Positions 35,347-44,380 of a DNA stretch of 64,000 bases are shown piece after piece. Below the pieces are notes generated by a model that was not told the DNA's origin, ran no database searches, and saw only the letters and a program-made list of their open reading frames with translations. This DNA comes from Solirubrobacterales bacterium (GTDB taxonomy: Bacteria > Actinomycetota > Thermoleophilia > Solirubrobacterales > 70-9): the NCBI GenBank assembly GCA_020438295.1, contig JAGQUV010000002.1, positions 33,626 through 97,625 on the forward strand, written 5' to 3'. The position numbers and the translations under genes were made by a program. Position 1 is the stretch's first letter. Each line of letters begins with the position of its first letter.

Positions 35347-36042
35347 TCAGAGCTCAAGATGCACCTCACCCGCGTTGAGCGCGGTCAGGCACCCGACCGG
35401 ACTCTCGACCAGGAGGTTCCCCTCGCGGTCGATGCCGGCGGCAGTGCCGCTACCACCCTCCCACCGGACCGACCTGCCTTTCAGCGCGTCCCGTTCGGAC
35501 ATCTCTGCAAGGGTCTCCTCGAAAGGGAGCTCCAGCCGCCGGGCGATCGCCAGGTTGAGGGAAGCGATCGCCGAGCCGACGTCCGCCCCCTGACCGATCG
35601 ATGTCGCCCGGCCCCGGAGCTCGGGGGGAAACTCGTCCGGGGCGATCGACAGGTTCAATCCGATTCCGGCGACCGCCCAGCCGTCCTGCGGCCGCGACTC
35701 GACCAGGACCCCGGCGCACTTCCTGCCGTCGATCCAGACGTCGTTCGGCCACTTGAGCAGGGCCCGCCCGACCCCGAGATCTTCGACCGCTTCGCAAACG
35801 GCCACCCCGACCTGGAGCGGCAGGGTGGTCGGCGGCACCACCTCGCGCCTCAGTACGAACGAGTAGGCCAGCGCCGAGCCGGCCGGGGTCGACCAGGGCC
35901 GCCCCTGCCGTCCCCGCCCAGCAGTCTGCTCCTCGCTGGTCACCAGAGCGCCGGATGGCGCCCCGGCGGCCGCCAGCTCGCGGGCGTCCGAGTTGGTCGA
36001 GCCGGTGACCCGGTGATGGAGGTGGGGTCGGCCGATCTCCAT
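35347..36042 (-). CDS. birA: Biotin--[acetyl-CoA-carboxylase] ligase (monofunctional)
   Basis: Activates biotin with ATP and transfers it to carboxylase carrier domains; 231 residues. Key motifs are SEEQTAGRGRQGRPW (GRGRxGR), LLKWPNDVWIDGRKCAGVLVE (KWPND) and AGIGLNLSI. There is no N-terminal helix-turn-helix, so it is not a bio-operon repressor. The C-terminal SH3-like domain is short (RSVRWEGGSGTAAGIDREGNLLV). Its ATG overlaps the stop of the SAM hydrolase gene (TGATG). Confidence 0.93.
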   Translation of the reverse strand: MEIGRPHLHHRVTGSTNSDARELAAAGAPSGALVTSEEQTAGRGRQGRPWSTPAGSALAYSFVLRREVVPPTTLPLQVGVAVCEAVEDLGVGRALLKWPNDVWIDGRKCAGVLVESRPQDGWAVAGIGLNLSIAPDEFPPELRGRATSIGQGADVGSAIASLNLAIARRLELPFEETLAEMSERDALKGRSVRWEGGSGTAAGIDREGNLLVESPVGCLTALNAGEVHLEL

Positions 36043-36860
36043 CAGACGAGCGGAGTCAGGGAGATCTCGTCGTCGGGGCCGAGGTCGAACCTGGCGGCCG
36101 CATCGCCCTGGTTGACGGCCAGGGCGAGCGAGCCGGATGAGTCGGGCAAGAGGACCGGCTCTCCCTCTTCGACGTCGCCAAAGGTCGTTCCGAACACGAT
36201 CTCGGTGACCACCGGTCCACCGGTCTCGGCGGCGACCCTCCGCCCGGTGCTGAGGAACGATCGCGCGATCAGTTCACCGTCGATGTTCAGGGACAGGTTC
36301 CCGAAGCGATCGGCACCGAGGACGTGCCCGACCAGAAGCTCGCCTTCGAGTCTGGGGCGAGGGAGATCGAGCCGGGTCAGGGTTTCGACCGCGATCGGGT
36401 CTCCGACCTCCGAGAGCGGGACCCCGGAGGCGAGGTGGGCCGCCACCGGCCCGAAGACGTCGCGACCGTGGAAGGTCTTGTGAATCGGGGTGAGCCGGTA
36501 AGGCGATGCGGAGATCTCGACCGCTTCGCCGATCCCGCCGAGCCGTTCACCGGCCAGCCAGAGAAGGCCGTTGTCCGGACCGACGAGGAAGTGTTCGCCG
36601 GCGGCCAGGGCGACCGCCCGGCGACCGGTGCCGACGCCTGGATCGACCACCGCCAGGTGAACCGACGGAGAAGCGAAGGGAACCGAGGCGGCCAGGGAGA
36701 GAGCGCCCCGGCGGACGTCGCCGGGTTCGATCCCGTGGGTCAGGTCGACCACCGTCAATTCCGGGTTCACCCGGGTGATCACCGCGCGTACGACCCCGGC
36801 GAACTCGTCCGAGTAGCCGAAGTCGGTGAGAAAGGTGACCGGGCGCTCGGGGAAAGACAT
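36042..36860 (-). CDS. SAM hydrolase / hydroxide adenosyltransferase family protein
   Basis: A 272-residue DUF62 protein. Family motifs are FLTDFGYSDEFAGVVRAVI, VVDLTHGIEPGDVRRGA, HLAVVDPGVGTGRRAVAL and LVGPDNGLLW, with the expected Asp/Arg/His positions. Characterised relatives split S-adenosylmethionine to adenosine and methionine, while the halogenases of the same fold are recognised by a loop this protein does not obviously have. It follows cobA/hemD, whose C-methyltransferase half consumes SAM, so a role in SAM balance is possible but inferred. Confidence 0.87.
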   Translation of the reverse strand: MSFPERPVTFLTDFGYSDEFAGVVRAVITRVNPELTVVDLTHGIEPGDVRRGALSLAASVPFASPSVHLAVVDPGVGTGRRAVALAAGEHFLVGPDNGLLWLAGERLGGIGEAVEISASPYRLTPIHKTFHGRDVFGPVAAHLASGVPLSEVGDPIAVETLTRLDLPRPRLEGELLVGHVLGADRFGNLSLNIDGELIARSFLSTGRRVAAETGGPVVTEIVFGTTFGDVEEGEPVLLPDSSGSLALAVNQGDAAARFDLGPDDEISLTPLV

Positions 36861-36866
36861 CGGGCG

Positions 36867-36872
36867 AGCCTA
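36867..36872 (-). promoter_or_regulatory. Putative -10 element (TAGGCT) overlapping the cobA/hemD stop codon
   Basis: TAGGCT on the minus strand lies 6 nt before the SAM hydrolase ATG; its TAG is also the stop codon of the preceding cobA/hemD gene. Confidence 0.35.
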
Positions 36873-38381
36873 GCGGGAGGCGGTCGCGTCCAGCAGAACC
36901 GAGATCAGGCCGTCGACATCGTGGCTTTCGGCTTCCGCATCGACGCTCCATCCCAACTTCCGGATCGCCTCCGAGGTGACCGGGCCGATCGAGACGACCC
37001 GCGGCCCTTCCGGGAGCTTCCCGTCGAGCGCCTCCGCAAGGCTGCGGACGGCCGAGGCAGAGGTGAAGGTGATCCAGTCCGACCCCCGCAGCCGGTCCAG
37101 CCCTTCCGGCCCGGGGCGCTGGGCCACCGCGTCGTAGAAGCCGACGTCGTCGACCGAGCACCCGGCCGAGTGCAGCGCCTCGGGGATCACCTGTCTCGCG
37201 CCCGACGCCCTGGCCATCAGCGCCCGCCCGGGTGGGGGATCGAGCGACGCGAACGACTCCGCCAGGCCTTCGGCGACGAAGCTTTCCGGGACCAGGTCGG
37301 CGGTCAGACCGTTCCGGGCCAGCGCCGCCGCCGTCCCGGGCCCGATCGCGGCAAGCCGCGCGCCGGCCAGCGCCCTCCCGTCCAACCCACGCTCCCCGAG
37401 CGCCTCGAACAACATCCCGACCCCGTTCGGGCTGGTCAGGCAGACCAGGTCGTAGCGGCCGAGTCCGGCGATCGCCCGGGACACCTCGGGTGTGTCCAGA
37501 CGGGGCTCGATCCGGATCAGCGGCAGCTCGACCGGCTCGGCGCCCAGCGCCCTGAGCCGCCCGGCCAGGGCGCCCGCGCCGGGCCGGGCCCGGGTGACCA
37601 CCACCTCGAGACCGAACAGCGGGCCCTTCTCGAACCAGGCCAGCCCCTCCCGGCGGCCCGCGACCTCGCCGACGACCGCCACCGCCGGCGCCTCTATCCC
37701 GGCCCGTTCCGCCTCCGCGGCGATCGTGCCGAGGGTCCCGGTCACCACCCGCTGTCCCGGGGTGCTGCCCCGCTCGATCACCGCAGCCGGCTCCTCGGCG
37801 GGACGGCCGGCCTCGATCAGGGCGGCCGCGTTCCCGGCAAGGCGGGCCACCCCCATATAGAAGACCAGGGTTCCCGGGAACCGGGCCAGCGCCCCCCAGT
37901 CGATCGCCGTATCCGGTTTGGCGGGATCCTCGTGGCCGGCGACGAAGGCGACCGCCGATGCCGTCCCACGATGGGTGGCCGGGATCCCGGCGTAAGCGGG
38001 GGCGGCGACCCCGGCGGTCACCCCGGGGACCACCTCGTAACCGAAACCCGCTTCCGCGAGGGCCGCCGCCTCCTCGCTCCCCCGGCCGAAGACGAACGGG
38101 TCGCCGCCCTTGAGGCGAACCACCCGCAGTCCCTCCCGCCCGGCATCGACCAGGCGGCGGTTGATCTCCTCCTGGCCCATTCCGGGCGCGCCCGGACGCT
38201 TGCCGACGTAGACCAGTTCGGCCTCCGGACGGGCTCCATCGAGCGCGGTGGCCGGGACCAGCCGGTCGTAGAGGACCAGGTCCGCCCGGGCGATCAACTC
38301 CAGCGAACGGGCGGTCATCAGCCCGGGGTCACCGGGACCGGCTCCGACCAGATGTATCCGTATTTCGGGCCCGCCCGCCAC
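36870..38381 (-). CDS. Fused uroporphyrinogen-III C-methyltransferase / uroporphyrinogen-III synthase
   Basis: A 503-residue two-domain enzyme. Residues ~1-245 are the CobA/SUMT methyltransferase: [40 protein letters not shown] and [17 protein letters not shown]. The rest is HemD ([25 protein letters not shown]...[15 protein letters not shown]...[18 protein letters not shown]), which closes the tetrapyrrole ring. The fusion joins the branch-point enzyme to siroheme/cobalamin synthesis, a known arrangement in Gram-positive bacteria. The start is GTG with TATCCT 6 nt upstream. Its substrate is made by the adjacent hemC product. Confidence 0.92.
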   Translation of the reverse strand: MAGGPEIRIHLVGAGPGDPGLMTARSLELIARADLVLYDRLVPATALDGARPEAELVYVGKRPGAPGMGQEEINRRLVDAGREGLRVVRLKGGDPFVFGRGSEEAAALAEAGFGYEVVPGVTAGVAAPAYAGIPATHRGTASAVAFVAGHEDPAKPDTAIDWGALARFPGTLVFYMGVARLAGNAAALIEAGRPAEEPAAVIERGSTPGQRVVTGTLGTIAAEAERAGIEAPAVAVVGEVAGRREGLAWFEKGPLFGLEVVVTRARPGAGALAGRLRALGAEPVELPLIRIEPRLDTPEVSRAIAGLGRYDLVCLTSPNGVGMLFEALGERGLDGRALAGARLAAIGPGTAAALARNGLTADLVPESFVAEGLAESFASLDPPPGRALMARASGARQVIPEALHSAGCSVDDVGFYDAVAQRPGPEGLDRLRGSDWITFTSASAVRSLAEALDGKLPEGPRVVSIGPVTSEAIRKLGWSVDAEAESHDVDGLISVLLDATASR

Positions 38382-38387
38382 TGATAC

Positions 38388-38393
38388 AGGATA
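38388..38393 (-). promoter_or_regulatory. Putative -10 element of cobA/hemD (TATCCT)
   Basis: TATCCT on the minus strand lies 6 nt before the GTG at 38381, inside the 20-nt gap after hemC. It could act as an internal promoter. Confidence 0.35.
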
Positions 38394-38401
38394 GGTCCGG
38401 G

Positions 38402-39289
38402 CTATCCGGCGGCTCCCGCCGCCGCACGGAGAATCACTTCCGCACCGGCCGAGTTCATCCGCCGGGCGAGGTCGGCGCCCAGCGCTTCCGGTTCCGACGG
38501 GTCCCCCTCGATCCGGTCCCGGACCCAGCTCGACCCGTCGGGCAGGCCGGCGTATGCGTCGATCATCAGGACCCCGGCCGCGTGGCGGGCGTGCACACCG
38601 ACCGGACTCGAACAGTCCGTCCCGAGCCCGACCACGGTCGCCCTCTCGGCGAGCAGTTCTCGTTCGGCAGCCGGGTCGTTCGCACTGCGCACTCGCGCAT
38701 CCTGCTCGCCCGCGGCCCTCGTCTGGACGACCAGCGCGCCCTGGCCGGCGGCCGGAGTCATCTGCTCCAGGGAGAAGGTGAAAGCCGCCTCATCCTGCCG
38801 GCCGAGCCGGACCAGGCCGGCCATCGCCAGGACCAGGCCGTCGACCTCGCCGCGAGCCAGCTTCTCGATCCTGGTGTCGACGTTCCCGTGCAGTTCGACC
38901 GGGACCAGATCCGGACGGGCGGCCAGTAGCTGGGATCGCCGCCTGAGGCTGGCGGTGCCTACCCGGGCCCCGACCGGAATCTCGTCCAGGGAGCTCCCGG
39001 GACCGAGCCAGGCGTCAAGCGGGTCCTCCCGCGGGGGGACCGCGGCGATAGTCAGGCCGCGGGTCATGGTCGCGGGAAGGTCCTTTGCCGAGTGCACTCC
39101 GAGCTCGGCCGACCCCTCGAGCAGCGCGCGCTCGAGCCCGCGCACGAACCGCTCCTTGTCGCCCGCCTCGCCGGCCGTCTCGATCGGGACCAGTTCGTAT
39201 TCCGACTCGGACCCGGCCACCGCGAGGCCCACAAGGTCGGACTGCACCCGAGCCAGCCTGCTGGTCCGGGTCGCGATGCGGATGCTCAC
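38402..39289 (-). CDS. hemC: Hydroxymethylbilane synthase (porphobilinogen deaminase)
   Basis: Polymerises four porphobilinogens to hydroxymethylbilane; 295 residues. Family motifs are IRIATRTSRLARVQSD, LGVHSAKDLPA, GTASLRRRSQLLA and DGLVLAMAGLVRLG. The Cys that carries the dipyrromethane cofactor is in GLGTDCSSPVGVHA. The start is GTG at 39289, overlapping the hemA stop (GTGA). No hemB is in the window. Confidence 0.94.
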   Translation of the reverse strand: MSIRIATRTSRLARVQSDLVGLAVAGSESEYELVPIETAGEAGDKERFVRGLERALLEGSAELGVHSAKDLPATMTRGLTIAAVPPREDPLDAWLGPGSSLDEIPVGARVGTASLRRRSQLLAARPDLVPVELHGNVDTRIEKLARGEVDGLVLAMAGLVRLGRQDEAAFTFSLEQMTPAAGQGALVVQTRAAGEQDARVRSANDPAAERELLAERATVVGLGTDCSSPVGVHARHAAGVLMIDAYAGLPDGSSWVRDRIEGDPSEPEALGADLARRMNSAGAEVILRAAAGAAG

Positions 39290-40620
39290 GACTCGCGCTT
39301 TTCGGGGCGGATCGGGATGACCGTCGCCCGGTCATCCACTTCGGGGCCGGTCTCGGGACCGAGGCCGAACAGCTCCTGCAGCGCGTCGACCTTCCGGTAC
39401 ACGTCGTCCGAACCGGCCTGCTGCTTGAGCCTGACGGTCGGATGGTGCAGGATGCGGCTCACGATGGTGCGGGCCACGGTCTCCAGCCGCGCCCGGTCTG
39501 CTGCGGTCAGGTCGTTCCACTTGGCCTCGTTCTCGGTCAGCACCCGGCGGGCGATTTCGTCCGCGGCCTCCCGCAGCGCGACCACGGTCGGCAGCACCTC
39601 GAGCGAGGCCAGCCACTGCTCGAAGCGGCCTGCCCCGTTTTCGAGCACCCGTTTCGCCCGGACCGACTCGGCCTCGCGACTGCCGGCATTGCGCTCGACG
39701 ATCTCCTGGATGTCTTCGATGTCGGAGACGCTGACCCCGGCGATCGCCCGGACCTCGGGATCGATGTCACGCGGGACGGCCAGGTCGAACAGCAGGATCG
39801 GCCGGTCCCCCCGGGCCTTCATCACCGGCTCCAGCAGTTCAGGGTCGATCAGGTGGTGTGGCGAGTTGGTCGCCGAGATGACCAGGTCGGCCGCCTCGAG
39901 CTGCCCACGCAGGCCGTCCATGCGCACCGCCTCCCCGCCGAACCTGCCGGCCAGCTCACGGGCCCGGTCGAAGTGGCGGTTGGCGATGTAGACGGTTCTG
40001 GCGCCACGCCGCTCCAGGACCCGGGCGACCTGTGAGGCGGTGTCGCCGGCCCCGACCACGAGCGCCCGGCGGACGGTCAGGTCGCCGAGCTTGCGTGCCG
40101 CTGCCTCGACCGACACCGAAGAGATCGAAACCCCCTTCTCCCCGATCCCGGTCTCGGCGCGGGCCCGTCCCGCGGCGGCCGACGCCCCGTGGAAGAGCCG
40201 GCCGAGCACCGGGCCCGATGCGCCCTCGACCAGGGCCAGCTGGTGGGCTCTCTTTACCTGACCCTGGATCTCGGCCTCTCCGACGATCATCGAGTCGAGC
40301 CCGGCCGTGACCTCGAACAGGTGGCGGACCGCGTCGCCGGCCCGCAGCGAATAGAGCCTCGGAGTCAGCTCGGTCGGCGGGGTGCCGGCCTGGCGCGAAA
40401 GCGCCGAGAGCGCTAGCGACTCCGCCTCGACCGGATCGGCCGCGAACAGGTAGATCTCGGTCCGGTTGCAGGTCGAGAGGACGGTCGCCTCGGCAATCGC
40501 CGCCTCGGCGGTCAGGTCGGTCATCACCCCGGCGGCGCGGCCCTCGGTCAGGGCCAGTCTTTCGCGGAGCTCGAGCGGCGCGGTCTTGTGCGAGAGACCG
40601 AGGACGATCAGCTCGGACAC
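39286..40620 (-). CDS. hemA: Glutamyl-tRNA reductase
   Basis: First enzyme of the C5 heme pathway, reducing Glu-tRNA to glutamate-1-semialdehyde; 444 residues. The catalytic Cys is in VLSTCNRTEIYLF, the substrate region is GLDSMIVGEAEIQGQVK, the NADPH fold is ALVVGAGDTASQVARVL, and a long C-terminal dimerisation helix follows. The reading frame stays open far upstream, but the GTG at 40620 is chosen because family homology starts at VSELIVLGLSHKTAP and ccmD ends 2 nt before it. The position after the ccm genes ties heme synthesis to heme export. Confidence 0.93.
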   Translation of the reverse strand: MSELIVLGLSHKTAPLELRERLALTEGRAAGVMTDLTAEAAIAEATVLSTCNRTEIYLFAADPVEAESLALSALSRQAGTPPTELTPRLYSLRAGDAVRHLFEVTAGLDSMIVGEAEIQGQVKRAHQLALVEGASGPVLGRLFHGASAAAGRARAETGIGEKGVSISSVSVEAAARKLGDLTVRRALVVGAGDTASQVARVLERRGARTVYIANRHFDRARELAGRFGGEAVRMDGLRGQLEAADLVISATNSPHHLIDPELLEPVMKARGDRPILLFDLAVPRDIDPEVRAIAGVSVSDIEDIQEIVERNAGSREAESVRAKRVLENGAGRFEQWLASLEVLPTVVALREAADEIARRVLTENEAKWNDLTAADRARLETVARTIVSRILHHPTVRLKQQAGSDDVYRKVDALQELFGLGPETGPEVDDRATVIPIRPEKRES

Positions 40621-40622
40621 GG

Positions 40623-40871
40623 CTACTCCGGAGCGGCCGTCCGGTCGGGACCGGCGGCCCTCGCGTGGTCGTTGCCGGGGGCTTCGGTCGGGTCGGCCTG
40701 GCCGGACTCGACCTCTTCGGACTCGACCTCTTCGATCAGCTCGCCGAGGTCCCGGCTGACCCGCTGGAACTTGACCCCGATGATCCCGATGTAGACCAGG
40801 ACCAGCAGCAGGAAGACCATGTAGGCCGCCGCCACGTAGGCGGTGGCATCGCTGGGGACGGAGTCGAACAC
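40623..40871 (-). CDS. ccmD: CcmD-like small membrane protein
   Basis: An 82-residue single-helix protein: YVAAAYMVFLLLVLVYIGIIGVKF is the membrane segment and a long Glu/Asp-rich cytoplasmic tail follows (LGELIEEVESEEVESG). Size, topology and position after ccmC fit CcmD, which helps release heme-loaded CcmE in system I. The sequence itself is too short for certainty. It directly abuts the ccmC stop. Confidence 0.7.
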   Translation of the reverse strand: MFDSVPSDATAYVAAAYMVFLLLVLVYIGIIGVKFQRVSRDLGELIEEVESEEVESGQADPTEAPGNDHARAAGPDRTAAPE

Positions 40872-41615
40872 CTACCGGACCTCTCCGCTGGGGGCGATCC
40901 GACCGCCAACCGAGCCACGGCGCCCCGGGTCGGCATCGAGCGCGCGGCGCAACCGCGAGACCTGGCCCGAGGTCCGCTTGCCCAGCTGCTCCAGCTTGAC
41001 CAGGGTCAGCCAGAGCAGGCCTATGCCGAGCAGGCAGACCAGGAAGGTGAACAGCATCGAGGCGGGCAGCCCGCCCTCGCTGGTGGCGAAGACCCGCGGG
41101 TGGATGATGGTGTCGGCCATCCGCACGGCCATGAAGTTGAGCGGTACGAACGCGCCGGCCGTGATCGCGAAGACCGAGGCATAGCGAGCCTGGCGATTGC
41201 GGTCCTCGATCGCGTAGCGGAACGGGTAGTAGGTGCAGTACAGGAGGAAGACGATCAGGAAGCTGACCAGGGTCGGCTCGTCCCACACCCACCAGTGGCC
41301 CCACGATGCCTTGGCCCAGATCGCTCCGGTCAACAGCGCACCTACGCCGAAGACCACCGACAGGTGGATGAAGACGTACGAGTTGAGGTCGTGCCGGCTG
41401 TTGTTCGAGCGCAAGTGGCGGACCCCTTCGACCCCGCCGGCGATGAACCCGGCCAGAGCCACCACGGAAAGCGGGACGTGCACGTAGAAGATCTTTTGCT
41501 TGAAGCCCTGGTCGGCATCCATCGGGGTCCAGAAGAAGACCAGGCCGAAACCGATGATCAGGGTGATCACCGTGGCGATGGAGATTGCTTTGAGGCCGCT
41601 GCCCGACATCTTCAC
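40872..41615 (-). CDS. ccmC: Heme-handling cytochrome c biogenesis protein CcmC (CcsA-like)
   Basis: A 247-residue protein with six predicted helices. The heme-handling WWD segment is WAKASWGHWWVWDEPTLVSF, facing the outer side, and conserved histidines lie in neighbouring loops (for example KIFYVHVPLSV). In system I it presents heme to CcmE. The C-terminal helix is followed by a basic tail. No ccmE, ccmF or ccmH is in the window. Confidence 0.9.
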   Translation of the reverse strand: MKMSGSGLKAISIATVITLIIGFGLVFFWTPMDADQGFKQKIFYVHVPLSVVALAGFIAGGVEGVRHLRSNNSRHDLNSYVFIHLSVVFGVGALLTGAIWAKASWGHWWVWDEPTLVSFLIVFLLYCTYYPFRYAIEDRNRQARYASVFAITAGAFVPLNFMAVRMADTIIHPRVFATSEGGLPASMLFTFLVCLLGIGLLWLTLVKLEQLGKRTSGQVSRLRRALDADPGRRGSVGGRIAPSGEVR

Positions 41616-41636
41616 TTCCCGCCCACGAGGCCGGTT

Positions 41637-42317
41637 TCAATCCTCCAGAAGGAACTCGAAGACCGCATAACCGACCAGGCAGAAGATCCCATCGTATAGA
41701 GCCATGACCAGCAGCCAAGTGCCGTAGTCGTCGTAGGCCGGCCCGGCCGCCTCGAGCAGCGGGGCGCTCGCGCCGGTGGCGGCGATCATCAGCGGCACCA
41801 CCAGCGGCAGGAGCAGCAGCGGGACCAGCAGGTCGCGGGCGCGCGAGTTGACCGCCATCGAGGAGATCAGGGTCCCGAGCGCCGCCAGGCCGAGGTTGGC
41901 CCCGGCAAGGACCGGGATCAGCGGGACGAGCCCCGACCAGTGCGGCAGGAAGAACAGGGCGAACGTGGGCACCACGATCAGTTCGAGCACCACCAGGTAG
42001 GTGAACAGCGCCGCGGCCTTGGCCAGGAACAGCGTGCTGCGCTCGACCGGGGCCAGCCGGATCGCGTCGAAGCCGCCCTCCTCCCGTTCGGCCAGGAAGA
42101 TCCGGTTGATGCCGAGGATCGCGGCGAACAGCAGCGTCATCCAGAGCACTCCCCCGGCCAGGCTGCCCGAGAGCACGGTCCGGTCGAGGCCGAAACGGAA
42201 GATGACGAACGTGGTGACCGCGAACAGGACCATCGCCGGCAGCGAGCGCATGGTCCGGAGCTCGGTTCGCAGGTCCTTGCCGAGGATCGCCTTGAACGCC
42301 GTCAGCGACGAGGTCAT
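41637..42317 (-). CDS. ccmB: Heme exporter permease CcmB
   Basis: A 226-residue six-helix ABC permease that works with CcmA. The N-terminal FKAILGKDLRTELRTMRSLPAM is the typical amphipathic start of CcmB, and LAEREEGGFDAIRLAPVERSTLFLAK is the conserved cytoplasmic loop. The frame is open upstream in ccmA, but the ATG at 42317 overlaps the ccmA stop (ATGA) and begins the homology. Confidence 0.9.
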   Translation of the reverse strand: MTSSLTAFKAILGKDLRTELRTMRSLPAMVLFAVTTFVIFRFGLDRTVLSGSLAGGVLWMTLLFAAILGINRIFLAEREEGGFDAIRLAPVERSTLFLAKAAALFTYLVVLELIVVPTFALFFLPHWSGLVPLIPVLAGANLGLAALGTLISSMAVNSRARDLLVPLLLLPLVVPLMIAATGASAPLLEAAGPAYDDYGTWLLVMALYDGIFCLVGYAVFEFLLED

Positions 42318-42970
42318 GCCGCGACCGTCCCGCCGTGGGCGAGCTCGAGCACCCGGTCGGCCTCGGCACCGGCCCGGTCCGGCTCGTGCGACACCAGGAC
42401 CCTGGTCCGGCCCGACGCCGGTCCGATCAGCCGCCGGGCCAGATCGCGGCCGTCCGGGTCGAGGTTGGAGTCCGGCTCGTCCAGCAGCAGCAGGTCGGGC
42501 CGGTGCAGGACGGCCCGGCAAATCGCGATCCGCTGGCGCATGCCGGCCGAGAACTCGCTGACCCGGTCATCGGCCCTGCGGCCCATCTCCATCGACTCGA
42601 GGTCGGCCTCTATCCGCGACTCGGCCCGATCCCGGTCGAGGCCATGGAGTCGGGCATGGAACAGGAGGTTCTCGCGCCCGGTCAGATCTTCATAAAGCAG
42701 CGGCTCGTGGCCGACGTACCCGATCCGGCCACGCAGCTTCCAGCTGTCCCCGGGGAGCTCGGACCCGAGCACCGAGACCTCGCCGCGGCCCGGTCGGAGC
42801 AGGGTCGCGAGGACCCTGAGCAGGGTGGTCTTGCCGGAACCGTTGGGCCCGAGCACGAGCAGGGTCTGGCCGGTGGCCAGGTCGAGGTCGATCCCGTCCA
42901 GGGCGATCCGGTCGCCGTAATCGCGGCCCAGTCCGCGCAGTCTGATCGCCGTCTCGGCCCGCTCGGTCAT
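42314..42970 (-). CDS. ccmA: Heme exporter ATP-binding protein CcmA
   Basis: A 218-residue ABC ATPase. Walker A is VLGPNGSGKTTLLRVL, the signature is SEFSAGMRQRIAICRAVL, and Walker B is LLLLDEPDSNLD, with the H-loop in VLVSHEPD. It is the first gene of the ccmABCD-hemA-hemC-cobA/hemD-SAM hydrolase-birA-ygjP series, all on the minus strand with overlaps or short gaps. A CAGACT box lies 7 nt before its ATG. The 81-nt gap upstream holds nothing else. Confidence 0.9.
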   Translation of the reverse strand: MTERAETAIRLRGLGRDYGDRIALDGIDLDLATGQTLLVLGPNGSGKTTLLRVLATLLRPGRGEVSVLGSELPGDSWKLRGRIGYVGHEPLLYEDLTGRENLLFHARLHGLDRDRAESRIEADLESMEMGRRADDRVSEFSAGMRQRIAICRAVLHRPDLLLLDEPDSNLDPDGRDLARRLIGPASGRTRVLVSHEPDRAGAEADRVLELAHGGTVAA

Positions 42971-43051
42971 CCGGGGCAGTCTGGCACCTCGACCGCTCCC
43001 GGAGCGCGATGCGGACCCTTTGCAGGTCGCCGTGAAGACCGCTCCGGCCGG

Positions 43052-43513
43052 TTAGCGGGCGACCTCGAACTCGATCGCCTCGATCTGCTTCTGGCCATGC
43101 GAGCCGGGGTACACGGGACCGGCGCCGCCGACCCGGTCGCCCACACCCGGCAGCGGGTCCGGCCGTAGCTCGGCCTTCACGTCGAAGATCGTGATCCCCG
43201 GCAGGGTCACCCCCTGGCGGCTGCTGGTCACGAAATGGGCGTCGCCGTCGCCGTCCGGATCGGTTGCCTCCACGTAGATCACCGTTCCGCTCGCAACCAC
43301 ACAGTTGGACAGCTCCGGCGGACAGCTCGCCGCGACCGGACCGGTCCGGTCCCGGTTCCGGGCGGCCTGGCGTTCAGGCTGCCGGGCCCCCGCGGTCGGT
43401 GCGCCGGACCCGCCGGCGTCGTCACCCGGATTCGAAGCCGTCCAGACAAGTGCCGCGGCCAGGCCGGCCACGGCAAGCACCACCACGGTCGCCAGCGTTC
43501 GCCGGGAGCCCAT
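43052..43513 (-). CDS. Secreted hypothetical protein with one N-terminal helix
   Basis: A 153-residue protein that I do not recognise. A signal or anchor segment (LATVVVLAVAGLAAALVWTA) is followed by a Gly/Ala/Arg/Gln-rich linker, then a ~90-residue globular part with two cysteines (SCPPELSNCVVASG) and DPDGDGDAHFV, which resembles a small Asp-rich metal loop. Beta-rich content suggests an OB-like fold. It is in the same direction as, and 12 nt after, the MOSC gene. Confidence 0.6.
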   Translation of the reverse strand: MGSRRTLATVVVLAVAGLAAALVWTASNPGDDAGGSGAPTAGARQPERQAARNRDRTGPVAASCPPELSNCVVASGTVIYVEATDPDGDGDAHFVTSSRQGVTLPGITIFDVKAELRPDPLPGVGDRVGGAGPVYPGSHGQKQIEAIEFEVAR

Positions 43514-43525
43514 ACCGGCAGGCGG

Positions 43526-44332
43526 TCACAGACGGTGGTCCCGGTCGACCGGGACCACCGGATCGCCGAGACGGACCAGGCCGGGGCGGGCGACGCTCGC
43601 GTAGACGCCGAACGGCAGCGGCTCGTCCGAGACGACGTCGTCGCGGTACGAGCGGATGTGGTGAAGGGTCTTCAGGTCGACCTCGCCCCGGTCGGGATCC
43701 CTGGTGGTCGCCGCGCAGCGCCCGACCCGGTCATGAACCCGTATCTCGGCCTCACCGAGCGCGACGCTCCGATCGATCCAGTCGTCCTCCTCGTGGGGCC
43801 CGATCCCGTCGACCCCGAAGTTCATCCGGAACCGGCGGGGGTCGATCGGGCCGGCCTCGCCCGCCTCGCCGGCGGCCGACTCCAGACGGCCGAGCGACCC
43901 GGCTCCGAGCAGGGTCACCCCGGCGATCGAGCCGCGGTCCACCGCCGGCCTGTTGTCGGGGCGCTCCATCAGTCTGAGTCCGGTCCCGCAGTGGTCGGAG
44001 ATCGCGCCGGAGAAATCGCCACGGACCGGCCGGGCCTCGACCGCGAGCCCGTAGAAGCGGACCGGCTCGGGCGGCCCCGTTTCGACCGGGCCGGAAACGA
44101 CCCGGTCGCCGGGAAAACGGAGGGCCAGGCTGCCGCGGTCGCGGTCGTGGTCGGCCACGATCTCGACCAAGGGGCCCAGCCGGGTGACGCTGATCATCGA
44201 GCCTTTCCCGTCAACCAGAAAGAACTCGCGGTCACCGACCGCGCCCTGCCGGGTCAGCTCTACCTGCGAAAGCTGTTCGAGCCGCATGCCTTTGACCGGC
44301 GCGATCGATATCCATGCCACGGTGGCTGCCAA
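43526..44332 (-). CDS. MOSC-domain protein (molybdenum cofactor sulfurase-like)
   Basis: A 268-residue cytoplasmic protein. The MOSC N-terminal beta-barrel part is VAWISIAPVKGMRLEQL...VGDREFFLVDGKGSMIS. The MOSC core contains the conserved Cys in DRVGRCAATTRDPDRG and the segment IDPRRFRMNFGVDG. Such proteins bind molybdenum cofactor and carry out N-hydroxylated-substrate reduction or sulfur handling (YiiM/mARC type). The start is TTG at 44332 with an AGGA 10 nt upstream; a GTG at 44320 is possible. Confidence 0.83.
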   Translation of the reverse strand: MAATVAWISIAPVKGMRLEQLSQVELTRQGAVGDREFFLVDGKGSMISVTRLGPLVEIVADHDRDRGSLALRFPGDRVVSGPVETGPPEPVRFYGLAVEARPVRGDFSGAISDHCGTGLRLMERPDNRPAVDRGSIAGVTLLGAGSLGRLESAAGEAGEAGPIDPRRFRMNFGVDGIGPHEEDDWIDRSVALGEAEIRVHDRVGRCAATTRDPDRGEVDLKTLHHIRSYRDDVVSDEPLPFGVYASVARPGLVRLGDPVVPVDRDHRL

Positions 44333-44380
44333 ACTGTGGCAATCCTATCCCCGCCCCTACCGCACGAGGCCCCCGCAAAG

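Noticed and set aside
39286..42369. 1027-codon frame beginning inside ccmA/ccmB and ending with hemA
   Set aside because: Only the last 444 codons are HemA; the upstream part runs through ccmB, ccmC and ccmD in another frame and has shadow composition.
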